A stretch of 64,000 nt of DNA from contig NC_040018.1 of assembly GCF_000972845.2 (NCBI RefSeq), positions 1 to 64,000 of the forward strand, given 5' to 3'. The notes below the pieces were generated by a model. It was not told where the DNA came from, made no database searches, and saw nothing but the letters and a program-made list of their open reading frames with translations. Source of the DNA: Larimichthys crocea. Lineage: Eukaryota; Chordata; Actinopteri; Sciaenidae. The position numbers and the translations under genes were made by a program. Shown here piece by piece: positions 1 to 14,960 of the stretch (the first letter of the stretch is position 1; each line of letters starts with the position of its first letter).

Positions 1-300
1 TTAGGATATATATATACAGGACAATCAAATAATGCCAACTTATTTTTAGACAATTTGGAATGTCTGCTCTGGAATACTGCTTAGATTGCAACATCTGCCT
101 GCACCCAGTCAGTTTTCCATTGACTGGTGGTTTCAATGTAAAATTATGAAATAGACAATGTGTAAGGGCAAATTTATCAATAATAACAAAAAAGCTAAGA
201 CCAGTGTAAAAGCATCTTTTCAAAAACATATAGTATAATCAACCATTGAATGTTAGAGAAGTTACCCTACAGGATGAGAAATATAATTTTATACAGTAGC

Positions 301-335
<35 letters not shown>
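301..335. repeat. (TA)n(CA)n compound microsatellite
   Basis: About 16 bases of alternating AT pass directly into about 18 bases of alternating AC, a typical vertebrate compound dinucleotide repeat. Confidence 0.95.
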
Positions 336-507
336 AACATGTTATAATTACCCAACTGTTAAACATGTGCTAAACAGCTGTCTTTATGATAACTGCTTTA
401 TATTAAATTTACGTTTTGTGAAGTAGGAAACCGTTCATGCATTAAAATGTAGTGTACTGTATGCTTCATTCTACGAGCTAGCTGTCTTGGATAGTACGGT
501 AATAGGT

Positions 508-530
508 AAAAAAAAAAAAAAAAAAAAAAA
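508..530. repeat. Poly(A) tract
   Basis: An uninterrupted run of 23 A. No retroposon body can be recognised upstream of it and no flanking target duplication is obvious, so it may be a simple homopolymer or an eroded retroposon tail. Confidence 0.9.
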
Positions 531-3500
531 CTTTAAAAATGTACATCCATCTTCCATAATTGCTCAAAAAAATCTTAACACATTAATCAGATATGTGCCT
601 ACAGATAGTTTATAGAGTATTACTAACATTTTAAGAGCTTGGTTAGGGTATGTTCATGAATTGTCACAGACACGCTGTAGATCATCTGTTAAACATCTAC
701 AGACAAAAAAAAAACGTTGAAATGTACTGTATACTGTACCTGTATGTGAAATATTCAGCAGGGCCTAAAATACTGATGCTTAAAATCTGATTATTTTAAC
801 CCCTTTCAGCTCAATATTAGGGTTTTATAACTAAGCCCATGCTCATCTGACTTGTACTTTCATGTTTTGCTGACATATGGAGGGGTGTAGACATATATAC
901 CAAATGCACCTGAGTGGGTTAGTGCAACACACTTTCATCCTCATGTTCCTTATTCTGAAGTTGCATGCCAAGAGTCATTACAACATGAGTGGGAGAGTCA
1001 TGATGGTAGGCACAGATGTAAGGATTTATGAGCACCTTGGTGCAAAGCATTTACACAAGGCAGCATAATAAAAATATTCTCTTATCCTCACTCCCTCACA
1101 GAGCCAATGAGGAGACATAATCCTTGAGATTAGTTGGATTGATTTGTTTCTTCCAAATGTGATTCAAAATACCAAGGTTGTTATGATCTTCTTTACTAAA
1201 ACAAGTGAAACTGAACTGAAAGCACAATAAATTCTACTGTTATTAGACAAATGCCTGAACAGACATGACAGAAATTATAATAACGCTTACAGTTTGACAT
1301 TTTCAAAGCATGTACACCAACTATAAGGTCATATTATGATATAATGTGACAAATAGGTACTGAAAAAAACTGTATTTTTAGCACAGTTTAACGTCAGAGC
1401 AATAAAAATTGCAAAATTAACATTACACCGGCTGATGGTATTTGTGACAGAATTATCATTGGCTGAAGTTTAACAAACAAAGATGCATAACTTAATCTAA
1501 GAACTGTGAAACTTGGTTGAGAAATTAAAAAATAAAACGTGACAAGTGGGAGTTCTGATGATTTTTTTTCTTATGTTTTAATTCATCCAGATGGTTTTAT
1601 TGTTTCCAAGTAGCGGCAGCAACCCACCATATCTATTTCTTTGTTCTTTTGGTGATTATGAGAAAAAAGTACTTCCAGTTTGCTTATGCTGAAGTACTTG
1701 CTGAAGGAAAATCATTGTAATTTCTCCAGATAATGTATTGACAGTTGGTGTATTAAACACTAACACCAACAGGACTGTCCCAACACCTCTGAAATCTACG
1801 TCCTTGAGCTTTCCTGCCTTCTAGGTATTTGATATTCATGTATTGTTAGATGTTTTCATTATTTTGTCCATCCCCATATATGCTCTATCACTCTGAAAGC
1901 TGAGTGATTTGCCCAGGGAAGAGGGATGACTGCAGAGGAGCCTCCCAATGTAGGTAACAGTTTAAATGTCCTTGACAAGTGCACAGTTTGCAAAGGAGCA
2001 AATTTAATTTCCATGGTTTGAAATTTCAAAGGTATCACCTGCTGTAATTGCTTGACTAGGGAATCCATAAATCATTGTTCAGTAAGGTCATCTCGTAATT
2101 TCTTCCCTAATGCTGGCATTTATTTTCCCAGCATCCTCTCTTTCTTCTCATTTAATCTAGCCAGGTCATTTGAGAGATTAATTGCTGCCATCTTCAAAAA
2201 CAACAAATTAGTTTCACACATGTTCCGACATTAAGACTGAGTAACCGCACATATCAACGCCTATCCAGTCAAAAAAAAATGTTGTACTACATTGCAGCTG
2301 GATGTCACGTGTGTTTGTCACCGTTTCGCTTGTTACAAAGCAATCATGAGGTTCAAGCCTCACATCCTACTTCGGGCTACAGCCTAATCAGCCTATCACA
2401 TAATGATATGTTTTTCTTTTCCTTTTTGACATTTTGCCTTCAGGAACCCCATCAAAGGTCAGAAACCATATCAATTAAAGCCATGTTTATGATTATCACT
2501 TTTAATCATTGCTTTTGCTTCATTCCTCTTTTCAAAAAGATGAAAATGTGAAGGTTATTCATGCTATTGCTAAAACTCATATAGACCTCTAACTGCTTAC
2601 AAATAAGCACTTCACTGAGCTTACATATAATATACTGACAACATGTTTTGAGACAAAAACAAAAATGAGACATTCTTTTTAGTTATTGTTATTGTTATAT
2701 ATAATTAGTGCAGACATATCACTCCATAAGTCCCATTTTCAAACATTTTAGCCCCATTGTAGTAGAATAAATGGATGTTGTATACCTGATGTCACCCACA
2801 GGTTTCTGAAGAGTCATTTTGAACCTCAGAAAATGGTGGCTCTGTCGCCATCTTGGGGGCCCTGCTTCTCCCGCCTAATCTAAAAATCGCCTGAGGTGGC
2901 AGTTTGAGGAACTGCAGTTTCGCACAAGCTTCGCTTCACAACCACAGAGGTTGCCACTTGTTTTAACCTTAACAATGTGATAGTTTTCATTTTAGGCCAT
3001 AACCTGAGCAGATTTATAGGTATCTTTTAGAAGATACCTTTTAGACAGTCCTTTTAAAGTTAAACTGGAACTGGAAAGAAACAAATGTTCAACTTTTCCC
3101 ACAAGTGATCAAGTAAGCGGTATTATTGTTGGTGTTGTTGTCGCAAAGACCAGATCGCTTTCCTCAGAGCCTAGCTCCCTGAAGAAATGATCAACTCCAC
3201 TTTGGAAATAAAAGAGAAGAAAGCAGCATCTTCACTAAAGAGGCAAAGTGGAGTTGTCACAATGTTATATTGAATTCAGGAATGGGCAAAAGCCATAGTA
3301 ATGATATGCATTGTATAGTATGACATAGTTTGAGCAACGTAATTGCTTTGCACAAACAAATAACTACAGCTGGGGTTGGCATTGAAGTGGATGTGGGAGC
3401 TCACATTAACGTTAACATCCATGCAAACATTAGGAGAAAAAGTGGGATTTGGTCTCTGCATATGTTTGGTAAATCTTGCCTTTACTTTCCAGGGAAATAT

Positions 3501-5546
3501 CGTGCCCTCTGGCAGACAGAATTGCCACCAGGCAAGGTTGTCTATATCTGTTTAAAAAAGCAGACAGGGTTTTAGGCTATAGAATAAACAAGAAAACCCT
3601 GTTGTTTTGACAATGATCAAGCACAAGCACCGGTGAATACTGTTTTTCACTACTGTATAATTAGTAGCTAATTACAGCTGGAAATCTAGGAATTGCAGAA
3701 GCTACAGCTAAAGACAAATTAGACCGCTGTTTGCCATACCTGATTGTCTTTGATTTATTTATTTATTTTTGTTCATTATTCCTAAGTTTCTTCCCCTCCT
3801 CCTGCATTTATTCGCTTTTTGGTGACAAAAGCTGAACGCTGAAACATGTAACATACAGTAAAGGCAGTAAAAGCATATATTGTTATTATGTATTTTTGTA
3901 AGCAGCTTCTCAAGCAGATATGTTTTATTTTGATGTGATACATTTTACCAACAGATTTTGTTATGTTTTAGTATAAATGTACTGATCATATGTAGGGCCA
4001 TATTGTAGCTCCAGTCCTTCTCACAGATGGAGATTGGAAGAGGCTTCTGGGTAGCACAGCCCTCCTGCAAGGATGTGATGGACACTTAATTACTTGGCTG
4101 ACAGAAGTTATTCGCCACCTGCACCCAACAGGGGTCTCTGCCAGGCCCTGACCTCCACTTCCTCCAAGTGCACCCACCATCTCACAAAGCAGATTTATGC
4201 ATATGGCTATCACTCATATTTCATGTTATTATGATCAGGTTTTTATTCCCTTTATGTTCTTGCTTTGTCATTTTCTTTCAAGGCAAACACATTCACTGAA
4301 CATAGACAGTATGACTGACACGTTTTTCAGTGATGTGATTAATCTGTAAAAAGCATTATCACTCGCTGATTTCCCTCATTAAATATATATCAGTCATATC
4401 AGTCAAGATTTAGAATTTCCACACATCTGTGCTCTGTGTGAATGACACATTTGGGCTCAGGATTTTTAAACTTTAAGGCATGGAAGTGGCACCAATATAA
4501 CTGGGTATCACATAGAGAACGTGTTGAACAACCATTAATATGCTGTACTATAGTACACTATTTTCTCATCAATTCATGTGATCCACATATGTAATTGACA
4601 TTTTCTCCTAACGCCTTAACACCACTGCAGCCGAGGCAGACGGTTCTCAGTGTTGAAGAGGAGGTGCTAACTTTTTCCATCACTGCCAATTTAATGCCTG
4701 AACAACTTGTAAATTTTGACACATTTGTTTTTTTTAACGGGGAGACATGGTTGTGAACTACATGACACACTGAAGCTGTGCTACCAGCTTACTGTGTAGC
4801 TGTCAGATACACAAAACAAAAGTCACGGTAAACTGTTGATGACACTGCACGTGCAAGTAGCTTCCAGTCCATGTAAATCAGTATGAAATATGTATTGCAT
4901 GTATAACCCATGCATCATGTCGATGAACTTGAACTAAAATGTGTTTAACAAGCTACATTTTTGTAACAAATCAATACATTACTGGCCTTAATTTTTCAAG
5001 CATACTTTATATCTATTTAATCCAGTGGACTTTTAATAGACAGTACGGTACTATCCTTCCCCTCAGGTAATCATGAATAAATGTATATGTAGGCAGAGCA
5101 TGCTCTGAAATTACAATTATTAACAGAGAGGAGATGTACCCCAACATTGCAATTACAGAGCTCTCGGGGGATTAACAAGGTTCTGTTTTATTATCAAATT
5201 CCTTCAGGCTCCAGGTAATGATCAACACAGAGAATTACATGTCTCCCCGTCACTACTTCACTTTAGAACTATCTGTCTCTCAGTTTTCCCACTCCTTTTC
5301 TCTCTTTTTCTATTAACCTTTTACTATTCTGCTGTTTTGCTGTTGCCATCCCCTTTCTCTCTATGTTAATGCATTATGCTTATGACTGCGTGTGTGGGCT
5401 TTACTGCAAAAGCACATGCCTGCAAAGTACTCCAAATAATTTTATGAATATCTACCACCATAACTGTTACACTGTTGTTGCTTTTCTGCTACAGGCCATT
5501 TACCCCTCCTTGATGCTCATTCAGGCTCTACACTCTGAGGGGCGAG

Positions 5547-6473
5547 TTCTCAAAGAATAGATTGCGGCCGCTAATAGCACCATGAATTGCAACAGCTATC
5601 TGCCCCGCCTCAAGGTCCGATTCACAAAAGATGTTGTGCTAATGATATAACTACGCTAACCATAAAGAGTTCAGTTTCCCTCTTGTTTTCAGTTTGTTAA
5701 ATGCGTAAATCTGTAATTTCGTGTAGTGGTCCCAATAATATTTGTTTTTAAGGAATACTGAAGTATCACATAACATGTTTAAGTAACATTTGAGCCAAAA
5801 GTTTTTTTTAAGGCAGTTGCAGAAGCAATAATTTACACTCATCTTAAAAATGTTTGATTCAAGAAAGGATTTATTCTGATATTATAATACAATCTGATAA
5901 TTAGAAATATAGAAATAACTAACTATATAATACAGAACTCTGCGGATGTCTCTCGATTTTCTATGACTCATTCTGCACTGATTGTTTTGTCAGACTGATT
6001 GTCATTTGAGGTGCTTTAACTTTGCGCTCTTGTTCATGCCTCCGGGCTCACGGAGAGCTGTTTTCTCTCCCACTCTATGCTCTATGCTGGACTGTTACAG
6101 TGTGTAACCGTTGTCTCGATTTCTCACAGCAGTAGGTTTTATGTTGTTTTACAGTTTTATTCCCTCCTGGTGAATATCAGGTATTGTTTGTGCCCGTGAT
6201 GTACTTTGATATGCCATTGTTTCGCCTGGCTACAATCACTGTTGCCATGATCACTGGAAAGTCTGGGTGTGACACCCCTTATAAATGCTCTTCAGTTACC
6301 ACCAACTCTCTGAAGACCTGATAATGTTCACTCTAATTGCATGTGGCTAATAGCGCCAAATGTATGCATATTACCTCATTTAAATAAGTGTAAATAGCAC
6401 CAGAGCACAGAGACACTATTTGCTTGGCATGACAGTTAGGGATGCATTTCACCCCTTGTTGGTGCTTTGAGAA
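5547..6473. mobile_element. Possible non-autonomous foldback element (PIF/Harbinger-like?)
   Basis: The ends carry a 9-bp inverted repeat, ttctcaaag at 5547-5555 and ctttgagaa at 6465-6473. Just inside the left end, and again about 120 bp before the right end, a 13-bp motif recurs with one mismatch (gctaatagcacca at 5570 and gctaatagcgcca at 6346). The termini also differ from the intron in being less AT-rich. I see no transposase ORF and no clear 3-bp target duplication. The Harbinger suggestion rests only on general resemblance; chance is a real alternative. Confidence 0.25.
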
Positions 6474-9400
6474 TTACATGTTTCTTTTTGTCTAATTTAA
6501 GCAAATTTAGCAGGTGCAAAAGTGAGTAAGCCCATGAGTGTTTGTTGTGCTGTGTTGAGTGACTCCGTAGAAGGGCGTGTAGTACAAACAGGGCAACATC
6601 ATTTAAAACTTAATTTAAGCAATCTCCAAAATAATTGAATCATGTAAAAGTCATGAAAGTGCTTTTTATTTGTTTATTTATGTTAGTATAAAGCTTCTAA
6701 TTACATCCTTGTAATGACAGTGACAACTTTTCCTGGAGGAAAAGATTATTTTCTGATTAATTGTTTGGAAGTAATAACATGAAAAGGCAGATGCCGATTA
6801 AAATATAACCTGTTTTAACTGCAATAAAGCCAATTTTCGTAATTGATTATATAAAAGAGCCTTATCTGATATCATATCTTATCTAAGATTTTCAAGTTCT
6901 TCTTCATGATGCATTACTTCCATCTTTTTATAGCAAGAGGGCATTAGCGTTGCTGTGGTACCAAATCTGTGAGTAGTAGATTAATAAAAATAATCCATAA
7001 TCTATAATATGCCTTGTGGTTCACCACAATGGTCAACCCCGTCTCCTACAAATTATTTTCATATGAAACTAATTTGCAATATTTTCAGTAATTTAGTAAT
7101 TTGTACTGGCAATATTCAGTGCCAATAAGGAAAGCCGTATAATCATGTGGCACAGGGCAAAGTAAAGCTGTGAATGTTGTGTAGGCGGATAGGCATATGA
7201 AGTCTTTTATTGACATCAGAGATTCTAGATGCCTAGACCATAACTGTTGGACAGATAATTTAGGAATAACATAAAGATTATATATAAAAAAAATTCAATA
7301 AAAAACATTCAATAGTAACATTTTGCCTGACATATTAACATTTCAGTTTGGCATCACATTTACCCTAAGTGTGCTTTGCTAATGCAGAAGAACATAAAGA
7401 GAAATGATGGCAAAGTAAACACGGCATGCTCATCAGCCTAACACAGAAATGAAGTACATCAGTTTTACCATATCTGTGTTACATCCAACAAGGGTATTAA
7501 ATAATGTCAGACAACGACATAGCTTTAACCTAGTAATCTCCATGCTAAATCAAGAGCTGGCATACAATTTCATTACACCATCACTTGAGGCAAAAGACAC
7601 AGAATACTCTGCATCTAATATTGATATTATAAAACAATGTATGTCCATCATCAACATTTAAGTTATTTCAGTATCGGTTTACAATGCATCTAAGAAACCT
7701 GAATCTTACAGTCAATTACCATAAAAATCAACTAACCAAAATATACAATTCTAAATATCAGTTATTATGAATTAGTACTTTGTCACCAGCTGTACACGTA
7801 TGTTAGATCTGTTTTGAAGTTAAGCATATATTAAACTCATATGTTACACTCATGAATGTTATTGTTTCTTTCAGTTTCTGACACTGAGATCATTCTTTTT
7901 CACATTGGTAATGAAAAGTAATATATGTGTTATCATCAATACATTTTGATAGGAAAGCACCAGCGACAATTTCCTATCTTGTCATTCCTTCTATATTAAA
8001 ATCAATATGCACTGCATACCGCAAAGAACCTCATCACAAATGAAAACATGAAGACACTGTAATAATAAAAGAGACAGTGTAATATGGCCCTCCAAGAAGC
8101 AATTGGACCGAACCACTGAGTGAACATGATTCTTGCAGTCATTATTTTCTCTCATTTAGATGGTCGGCTTTCCTGGTGTCTTATATGGTCAAGTGAATTG
8201 TGGTCATGGTGCAGTGTTACTGTCTTATGAGGTCAACATGATCATTATCTGTATCTATAAAATTATTTCCACCATCACAGCCACAGCTAGCTCAAAATGA
8301 TTAAAAGATTATAATCTTGTATTGCATTTGAAAGTTATTCCTCATCTCTTAAATGTCAACATAGTGACTGTCATCTGCATGCATGTGTGTGCGCGTGGCT
8401 TGTAGTCTAGCTATTCATTTATTCTTTTTTTTCCAATCACCTTAGCTTGCCATAGTCAAGCCTGAACATGAAATATGGCATATATATTTTCATGATACCA
8501 ACAGCATGACTTAAACCCAGCTCCAAATGTAGCTTTCCATTTGTCCGATGGGGTGTGAGCAAACGACAACATGCATTATTATATATACAGTATAGTCATT
8601 CTTATTATAAACAGAACTATAAGTAATGGGCAAGTGTAAAAACTGAATCAGTTATCACATATCTGTCTCATTGTTATCATCAGTGCTACTAAGGGTCTTT
8701 GACCAGAAATGTATTCGATCCACCGTTGAGATGAGCAGGCATACTCACTGACTTCGAACAGAAATTAGATTACAAGGTCAGTGGCTGAGTCTAATGCAGT
8801 GGAAGATTAGAGAGGGAGAAGAAATCATTTTCACATGGCTATTGTTGTCATGGGGACTGAGCACTTGCGCTGAGCTGTGTAAAACAGCAATTTAAAATGT
8901 CTTTTGAAAATCTGCGTTGCCATCTTTATTTTGCCATGCAGCCACATAAAAGACAAATGACAAACAGAAATAAAATATCTATATGTTTGCTGCAACTATA
9001 TTTTACTCACTGATTGACTATTACATATTTAACATTGTTTTGACATTGTATTTTAATAAATAAGGTCATATCACTTGACTGTGCCATTGATCCAGTTCAA
9101 GGAATCAGAGTTGCAGGGAGATAAGAAGATGCCTATCTCAATATGAAGCATATAATAATAGCAATAGGCTCTCTGCCGGTTTGAAAATGACAGCATTGTT
9201 ACAGAGATAGCTGCAATCCTCGAACAGAATCTGGTATCTGCCTTCCTTAACTCTCCAGTGCACAGTGAACATACAAACAGCACTTATCTTTCAGTTTTAT
9301 AGTCATAGTTATGGAATGACTCATTTGTGTCAGCTATGGATGGTTAAATGAGGAGACAGTAGCAATGGGCGGATGAATGTTGATTACGTGGGCATGGCAG

Positions 9401-9544
9401 TACACATAACAATCAAACTGAAGGTCTGAATGTCAAATGTGCTACTTGTATAAGAGATGGCAGTGCTGTCAAAACCTTCTTTCAAACGTTCGCGATAATA
9501 TAGAAGTTTGTATATATTTTTTTAAGGTTATGAAACCAATCAAA

Positions 9545-9633
9545 TGTACACAGACATGCAAGAAGTAAATAGACACCTTCAAATTCAAATTCGAGTTAAA
9601 GGTGCCTATTTTCTTCTTGCATGTCTGTGTACA
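9545..9633. repeat. 35-bp inverted repeat with 19-nt loop (hairpin)
   Basis: The left arm 9545-9579 is the reverse complement of the right arm 9599-9633 at 33 of 35 positions; the loop is 9580-9598. The two mismatches are at left-arm positions 22 (T opposite T) and 29 (A opposite C). The second becomes a G:U wobble if the minus strand is transcribed. Total length of 89 nt matches a pre-miRNA-like fold, but a tiny palindromic transposon remnant is equally possible. The arms begin and end with tgta/taca, so a TA sits at each edge. Confidence 0.9.
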
Positions 9634-12600
9634 GACCTTAAATATTTGTATGCCCAGCTGCCGTCTTTGCTAATGCTTCATGACATTGACAGTATATAGA
9701 AGAACAGCAGCATACATGTGTTATTATTTCCACAAAAGTATTATCCAAATGTGAGCAAAGTGACATATCTACACTGAAATTACAATATATACTGACTAAT
9801 GCAGAGATTCTGCATGAATGTGCAGAAAGATGTCTCGAAAAAAACATTACAGCAAAAAGTTAATATGTTTTGAATTCCTGTGCATACAAATGTAGTGAGC
9901 AGTCCATGGTGGTTTGTCAAGTTTCTGCACTGCAGTACAGACACCCTGCCTCACTTCCCCCTAAGTTGGCATGGATTTGAGTTGCTTGGTCCCAAACCAT
10001 TGTTCAGTCTAATAGCTGTAGGCACATGTTTGGATACTAAGGCAAAGAGCGAAGATGTTCTGTACTGAAGTTTTATCTCACCATAGAGGGGTTGGAAGGT
10101 GTTTTCTACAGTGGAGTTAAGTTTAGTCCTTACCATCTCTTTTTCTGGCGCCTCCAAGCCAGAAAGCAGTTTTTTACCAGTGTATTAATCAACTTACTGT
10201 ATGCACCACAATGAGCATTGTCCTATTCTAAGCAAAATTGACAGAAAAAGTAGTTTGCTGCATGCACTCGTCCAAAGCTCCATAAGAACAGTCTGATCTG
10301 CCCTTCTTTGCACCATTCCTGTGCATATGCATATGCATTATCACAAGTTTGTCAATAGCTGATACCCAGGATTGGGGTTTATCCAAACATTCTTGATGGA
10401 TTGGTGTGGGCTAAGTAAATCCCAAGCCATTTTTGGCCCTTTGTTTGTTTGCTCCAGGCACCCCAGCTGTCAAAAAGCTCCCCATTGAACTCAATTAAAA
10501 CACTTGGCCATTTCTTAATGCACAGCATTTTGAGTGGCTGTGATATGTCAGCGAGCTTCAGCAATCCATTTCAGCAAACTTTGTAAGGTGCAAAACACTT
10601 CTGAAATGCTGCTGTTGGTCAACAACTTAGGTGTTTGTCATTGTGGGAGTCTGTCCAATTCATTTTCAACTTTTGGAGACCATCAAAGAAAAGCGATTAT
10701 GGAGGGTATATTTGGAAATTCATAGTTGTCAGCTCTCATATTTTTTATTTAGATCTATAAAATGTGTACCATGCAGATGTGTCAAGTAGAAAAAGAAAAT
10801 ATCGCAAAAAATAAATGTTGATTCCATCTGACCAAAAATGCAACATTACAGTAAAAGACTGTTCTGGATTGTAGCCAAAAAATGTGAACAGTACCTCTCA
10901 AATTACAGTTTTATTTTCAAACTATTAAGCTGATGATTCTGCACCAATTGATAAAACTCTCCACCAGTCTCCTCCACTCCTCCTCACTACTGCAGTCTAA
11001 AAGGGAGAGTCACCTGAGAACTTCTGGAGGTGGCATGACCCAGAACTGCAAATGAAATTTGTAGTATACAGTAGAAGATGAGCAGGGAAGGTCAGACTCT
11101 TTTGGAGCAGCCCTGTCCTATTACTCTGCAGCATGCCTGACACTCTGACTCTGTGGCCTGTCCACTATACCTTATTCAGGACGACCCTAAACTTATTCCC
11201 AAAGCATGAGCTACTGTATGATTCACAGTAATGCACCGGAGAACACAGAGTATATGATTCAGACTATATATACTAGCATATTTACTGAAACTAGAAGTTT
11301 ACAATGTAACATGTAGAGTGTGAAACACACAATGCACTTGAGAATATAGCCTTGTCACTGACATTACAGTAGCAAAAAACTATGAATGAATAATCAGTCC
11401 ATACAGAGGAAACATCACATTAGGTTACATTAAAGATACATTGACTCCTAAAACTGTTTAATTTTTAATATATTTTACTCAAAATCAACAACTTTGATAG
11501 AATATTCCACTTATAGTGGTTGTGAAGTTAAACCCTAGAGTGGTGCAGCAGAGTTTTGAGTGAAGAAAGCACTGGAGTCTAAAAAAAAGAAAGCAGTGGA
11601 AACATGTTTTGGATCACTTGGGTTTTTATAGCTGTTCCTCACTTTAAAAGAAAAAAAATACACATCAGAATAGGTCCATACTGTTAACTTTACAGGCAGG
11701 AAGTGGACTTGAGAGATCAAGGGATCACACAAGAATCAATCTTGACAGACTTCAAGCTATACGCTTGTGTCCGAACCACAATTGTTCAGACCAATCAGCT
11801 TCCAAAAAGGAACTACTGGCAGCTACAACATGAGCTACAGGCGTGGTTTAACACTAAGTGTGTGTGACAGTTTTATTTATTTTATTTTTTGTAAGAATTG
11901 ACTGTTTCCTCGAAAACAGTAGTGAAAAAGGGTAGTGTACATGCTTCTAGTATTCGATTTATCAGAGCTGGAGAGTATTTCCTCCATGAAAAGAAATAGC
12001 AAAGAATGAAGTCTTTCTTGATGGAAAAAAAATGCTTTTGGTCTTGAGTGAAGAGTTTGTCATTATATTAAGTGTTGATCTGATTGGGGAAATCTTGCCT
12101 GTGATAGACAGATGGTTTATCCAATCACCTGCCAGGTATAAGTGCCTGCTCTTTTCCAACGACATTTCCAATGACAAATTCCCAAATGTTCCTGCGTAAC
12201 AAACTTTACTGTGACACAATGGCTACAAATTCAAATCTCTAAATTAGATTCAAGACTGTATTAGAAGTGAATTAGAATATCAGAAGAATGAATTGTGTCT
12301 CAATGTTTTGTTTTGTTTTTATCAGAAGTCTTTGAAAATGCTGTAAACTGTCTTAGCCACGCACATTGCTACTGTACGATAACCACTTCATAATGCTTTT
12401 CAAATCATGATGCCAATCCTGCCATCAATTAATGCAGAACAAATATTAGAGAAATAAACTTGATTTAATTTAAAATAGATGGTGAGGAAGAGCTAAATCG
12501 AACCTTTAAACGACCATTGTGTAGGATTTAGTGGTATCCAGGGGCATAGTTGGTGATTGCAACCACCTTGACTGATGTTCCAAGCGTGAAGCGTGAAGGA

Positions 12601-14410
12601 AGAATTATGGTGGCTGCAAAACAGCAGAAAACCCTGAAATATTCTAATGTAGAGTTGTGTTTGGTTTGTTCTGAGCTTTTTCTACTGAAGGAACCTTCAG
12701 TAGATGAATACAGCATATAGATGTCCATTACATGTACAGTTTGTCGTACGTGCAATTCCACATTTTATTTAAAAAAATAAATAAATCAAGTGAATAATTC
12801 TGTGAAGAATGAAAATAGTAGGAAAAGCTTCACACTAGAACTTAATTTCCACTAAGAGTCACACACCCACACATCAGTAACACATTTAGTTTCTCACATA
12901 CCTTGCTGTAAAAAGTACTTTTAACAGGAAAAATGTGTGGGACCAATAGAGAGTTCCTAGGGTTGAATATTTGAATTACAAATTGATCTGAGAATAGTTT
13001 TGAGCGAGGTCTAAGCCAATAATATTTTTCATTGATCATGGAAATTATGTAAATGACAGTCATTTTTTTGACAGGCTTTGTGTTTCATTTTTCTCACTGT
13101 TCCTCACCTTCACTTTTTCTTCTCTTCCATCTTCTTCGTTCCTCTGTTCTGACGCTCTGACCACCCTTCACTTCCATTCTCAAGCTCTTTTTCTATTTTG
13201 ACTCCCTCCTGCCCTTCATCTCCTCTCGTGAGAAGCTGCTGCCTGGCCTCAAAGGAAGCACTAGAAAGGATCCATCAGCCAGACTAGTATTCTCTCGAGG
13301 ATGCATCCAGCATGTTGCTCTGTTCTGCTCTGCTCACAATCATATCTACCCAACCACAGATAGCCTTTACTGTAGATCACAGGACCTGTTTCAAATTTGC
13401 TGCAAAGCCGTACGGAGCTGTAATTCTATGCCTTGTTGGACACCAACCACCATACCACTCATACATTCCCCCAAGGTATAACTTGGTTTGAGGCAGGTCT
13501 TTATGAATACAGGCTATGTTTATAATTCTGTATGCCATTACATCCCGTGCCGTATGCAGTGATGGATTGGTACGTACAGTATGTTTTGTAGTTTAGGATG
13601 AAAGGGTCACAGAGAAAACCTACAGCAGATTTAAAGCAGAGAGATTTTTTTCTGCCAGACACATCTTATGGGTTTTTGAACGGCAGCTGGAGACCACGGT
13701 ATGGCACTTTGAGCGTGCATGCTGGACCAAAACAAAGCCTCATTCATCCCCAAATAACAACATCTGGGCATGCTTAACAGCATGGATAAATAAACAAACC
13801 CTATGGACACTAAATCCCCCACACTCAATCACTCGCACTCCCTCTCCACCGGTTCCCCCTTGACATTCTGAAGGCTGTAGGTTGTTGGTGTGGGACTGGC
13901 ACATCAGCACTGATAGTGTGCATCCAATTAATTAGCCAAACGTTATCTCATTAGTAATAGCCGGCAGACTAAAACAAGAATACTCCCTTATAGTTGTAAA
14001 ACAACCTCTGGGCAAAAATGATGATGATTGTCTCCTCCTCTCTCACCTCTGTGATCTGTTGATGCTGAGTAGGAGGACTGAAAGAGAGACATGTGAATGT
14101 GGTTTGGTCAAAGTGTCCATCGTTAAGCAGCTATTGCTCATGGCTTACATTTATTCACCAGCTTCTCCGGAATTAAACAGACCGGCCCCCAGCACATCCT
14201 AATGACTCCGTATCAGCTGCAGTCTAATGGTTTCTTTGTCTTCAAGTTATCTGTCTTTGTGGACATCTGCAACATCCGCACAGTGCTGTAAGCAAAAGTC
14301 AGCACCATCTGACACAGTTCTGAATCCCTTGCATTCCTCAACACCTGTGCCTCAATGTTATTTAAAGCACTCAGGGGTGCTGCACCAAACATCAGCCACC
14401 GGCTATTTGC

Positions 14411-14452
14411 TTGTGTGTGTATGTGTGTGTGTGTGTGCTTGTGTGTGTGTTT
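14411..14452. repeat. (TG)n microsatellite
   Basis: About 40 bases of alternating TG with two interruptions (an A and a CT). The ORFs that cross it on both strands are repeat artefacts. Confidence 0.95.
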
Positions 14453-14960
14453 GCAAGGAGAAACTTGACTTCTTGAGCGTAGTAACCATGAGCAACGAGA
14501 AATGCACAGACAAAGTAGCAATAACAGATGTGGAAGCCATTTCGTGTGAATGAAGGGAACATGATGTTACATACTGCTTTATCTACATTATGTAGAAAAG
14601 CTGTGACTTTCCAAAATGAGCTGAATATGCATGCTGATGTCCCCAAACTGACGTATGTCGATTCTTTGACAGCAGACATCAATACAAATAGGGTTCTGTG
14701 TCTCACCTTCACCCAAAAGGAAATGATTTAAATAAAAGAGATTTTTTTTTATTTATTTTAGCAGTAATGATTTTCTTTTTTTTTTTTCTCCCATCAGTAC
14801 TGACAGATTCATATAAAAAATAGACATATAATAGCAGATTGAATAGGAGGAAATAGCTTATTCAGGATCAGTATTCCATAAATATTGTGTTTGCATCGAT
14901 TTGCATACAACTGCAAAAAAAAAGTGCATAGGTTTATCAGAGACTGCTTTAAGATGCCAC

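Noticed and set aside
5564..5571. GCGGCCGC (NotI site) as a sign of cloning-vector sequence
   Set aside because: The flanks are ordinary fish-like sequence with no vector or adaptor bases. The same applies to GGCGCGCC at about 33892.
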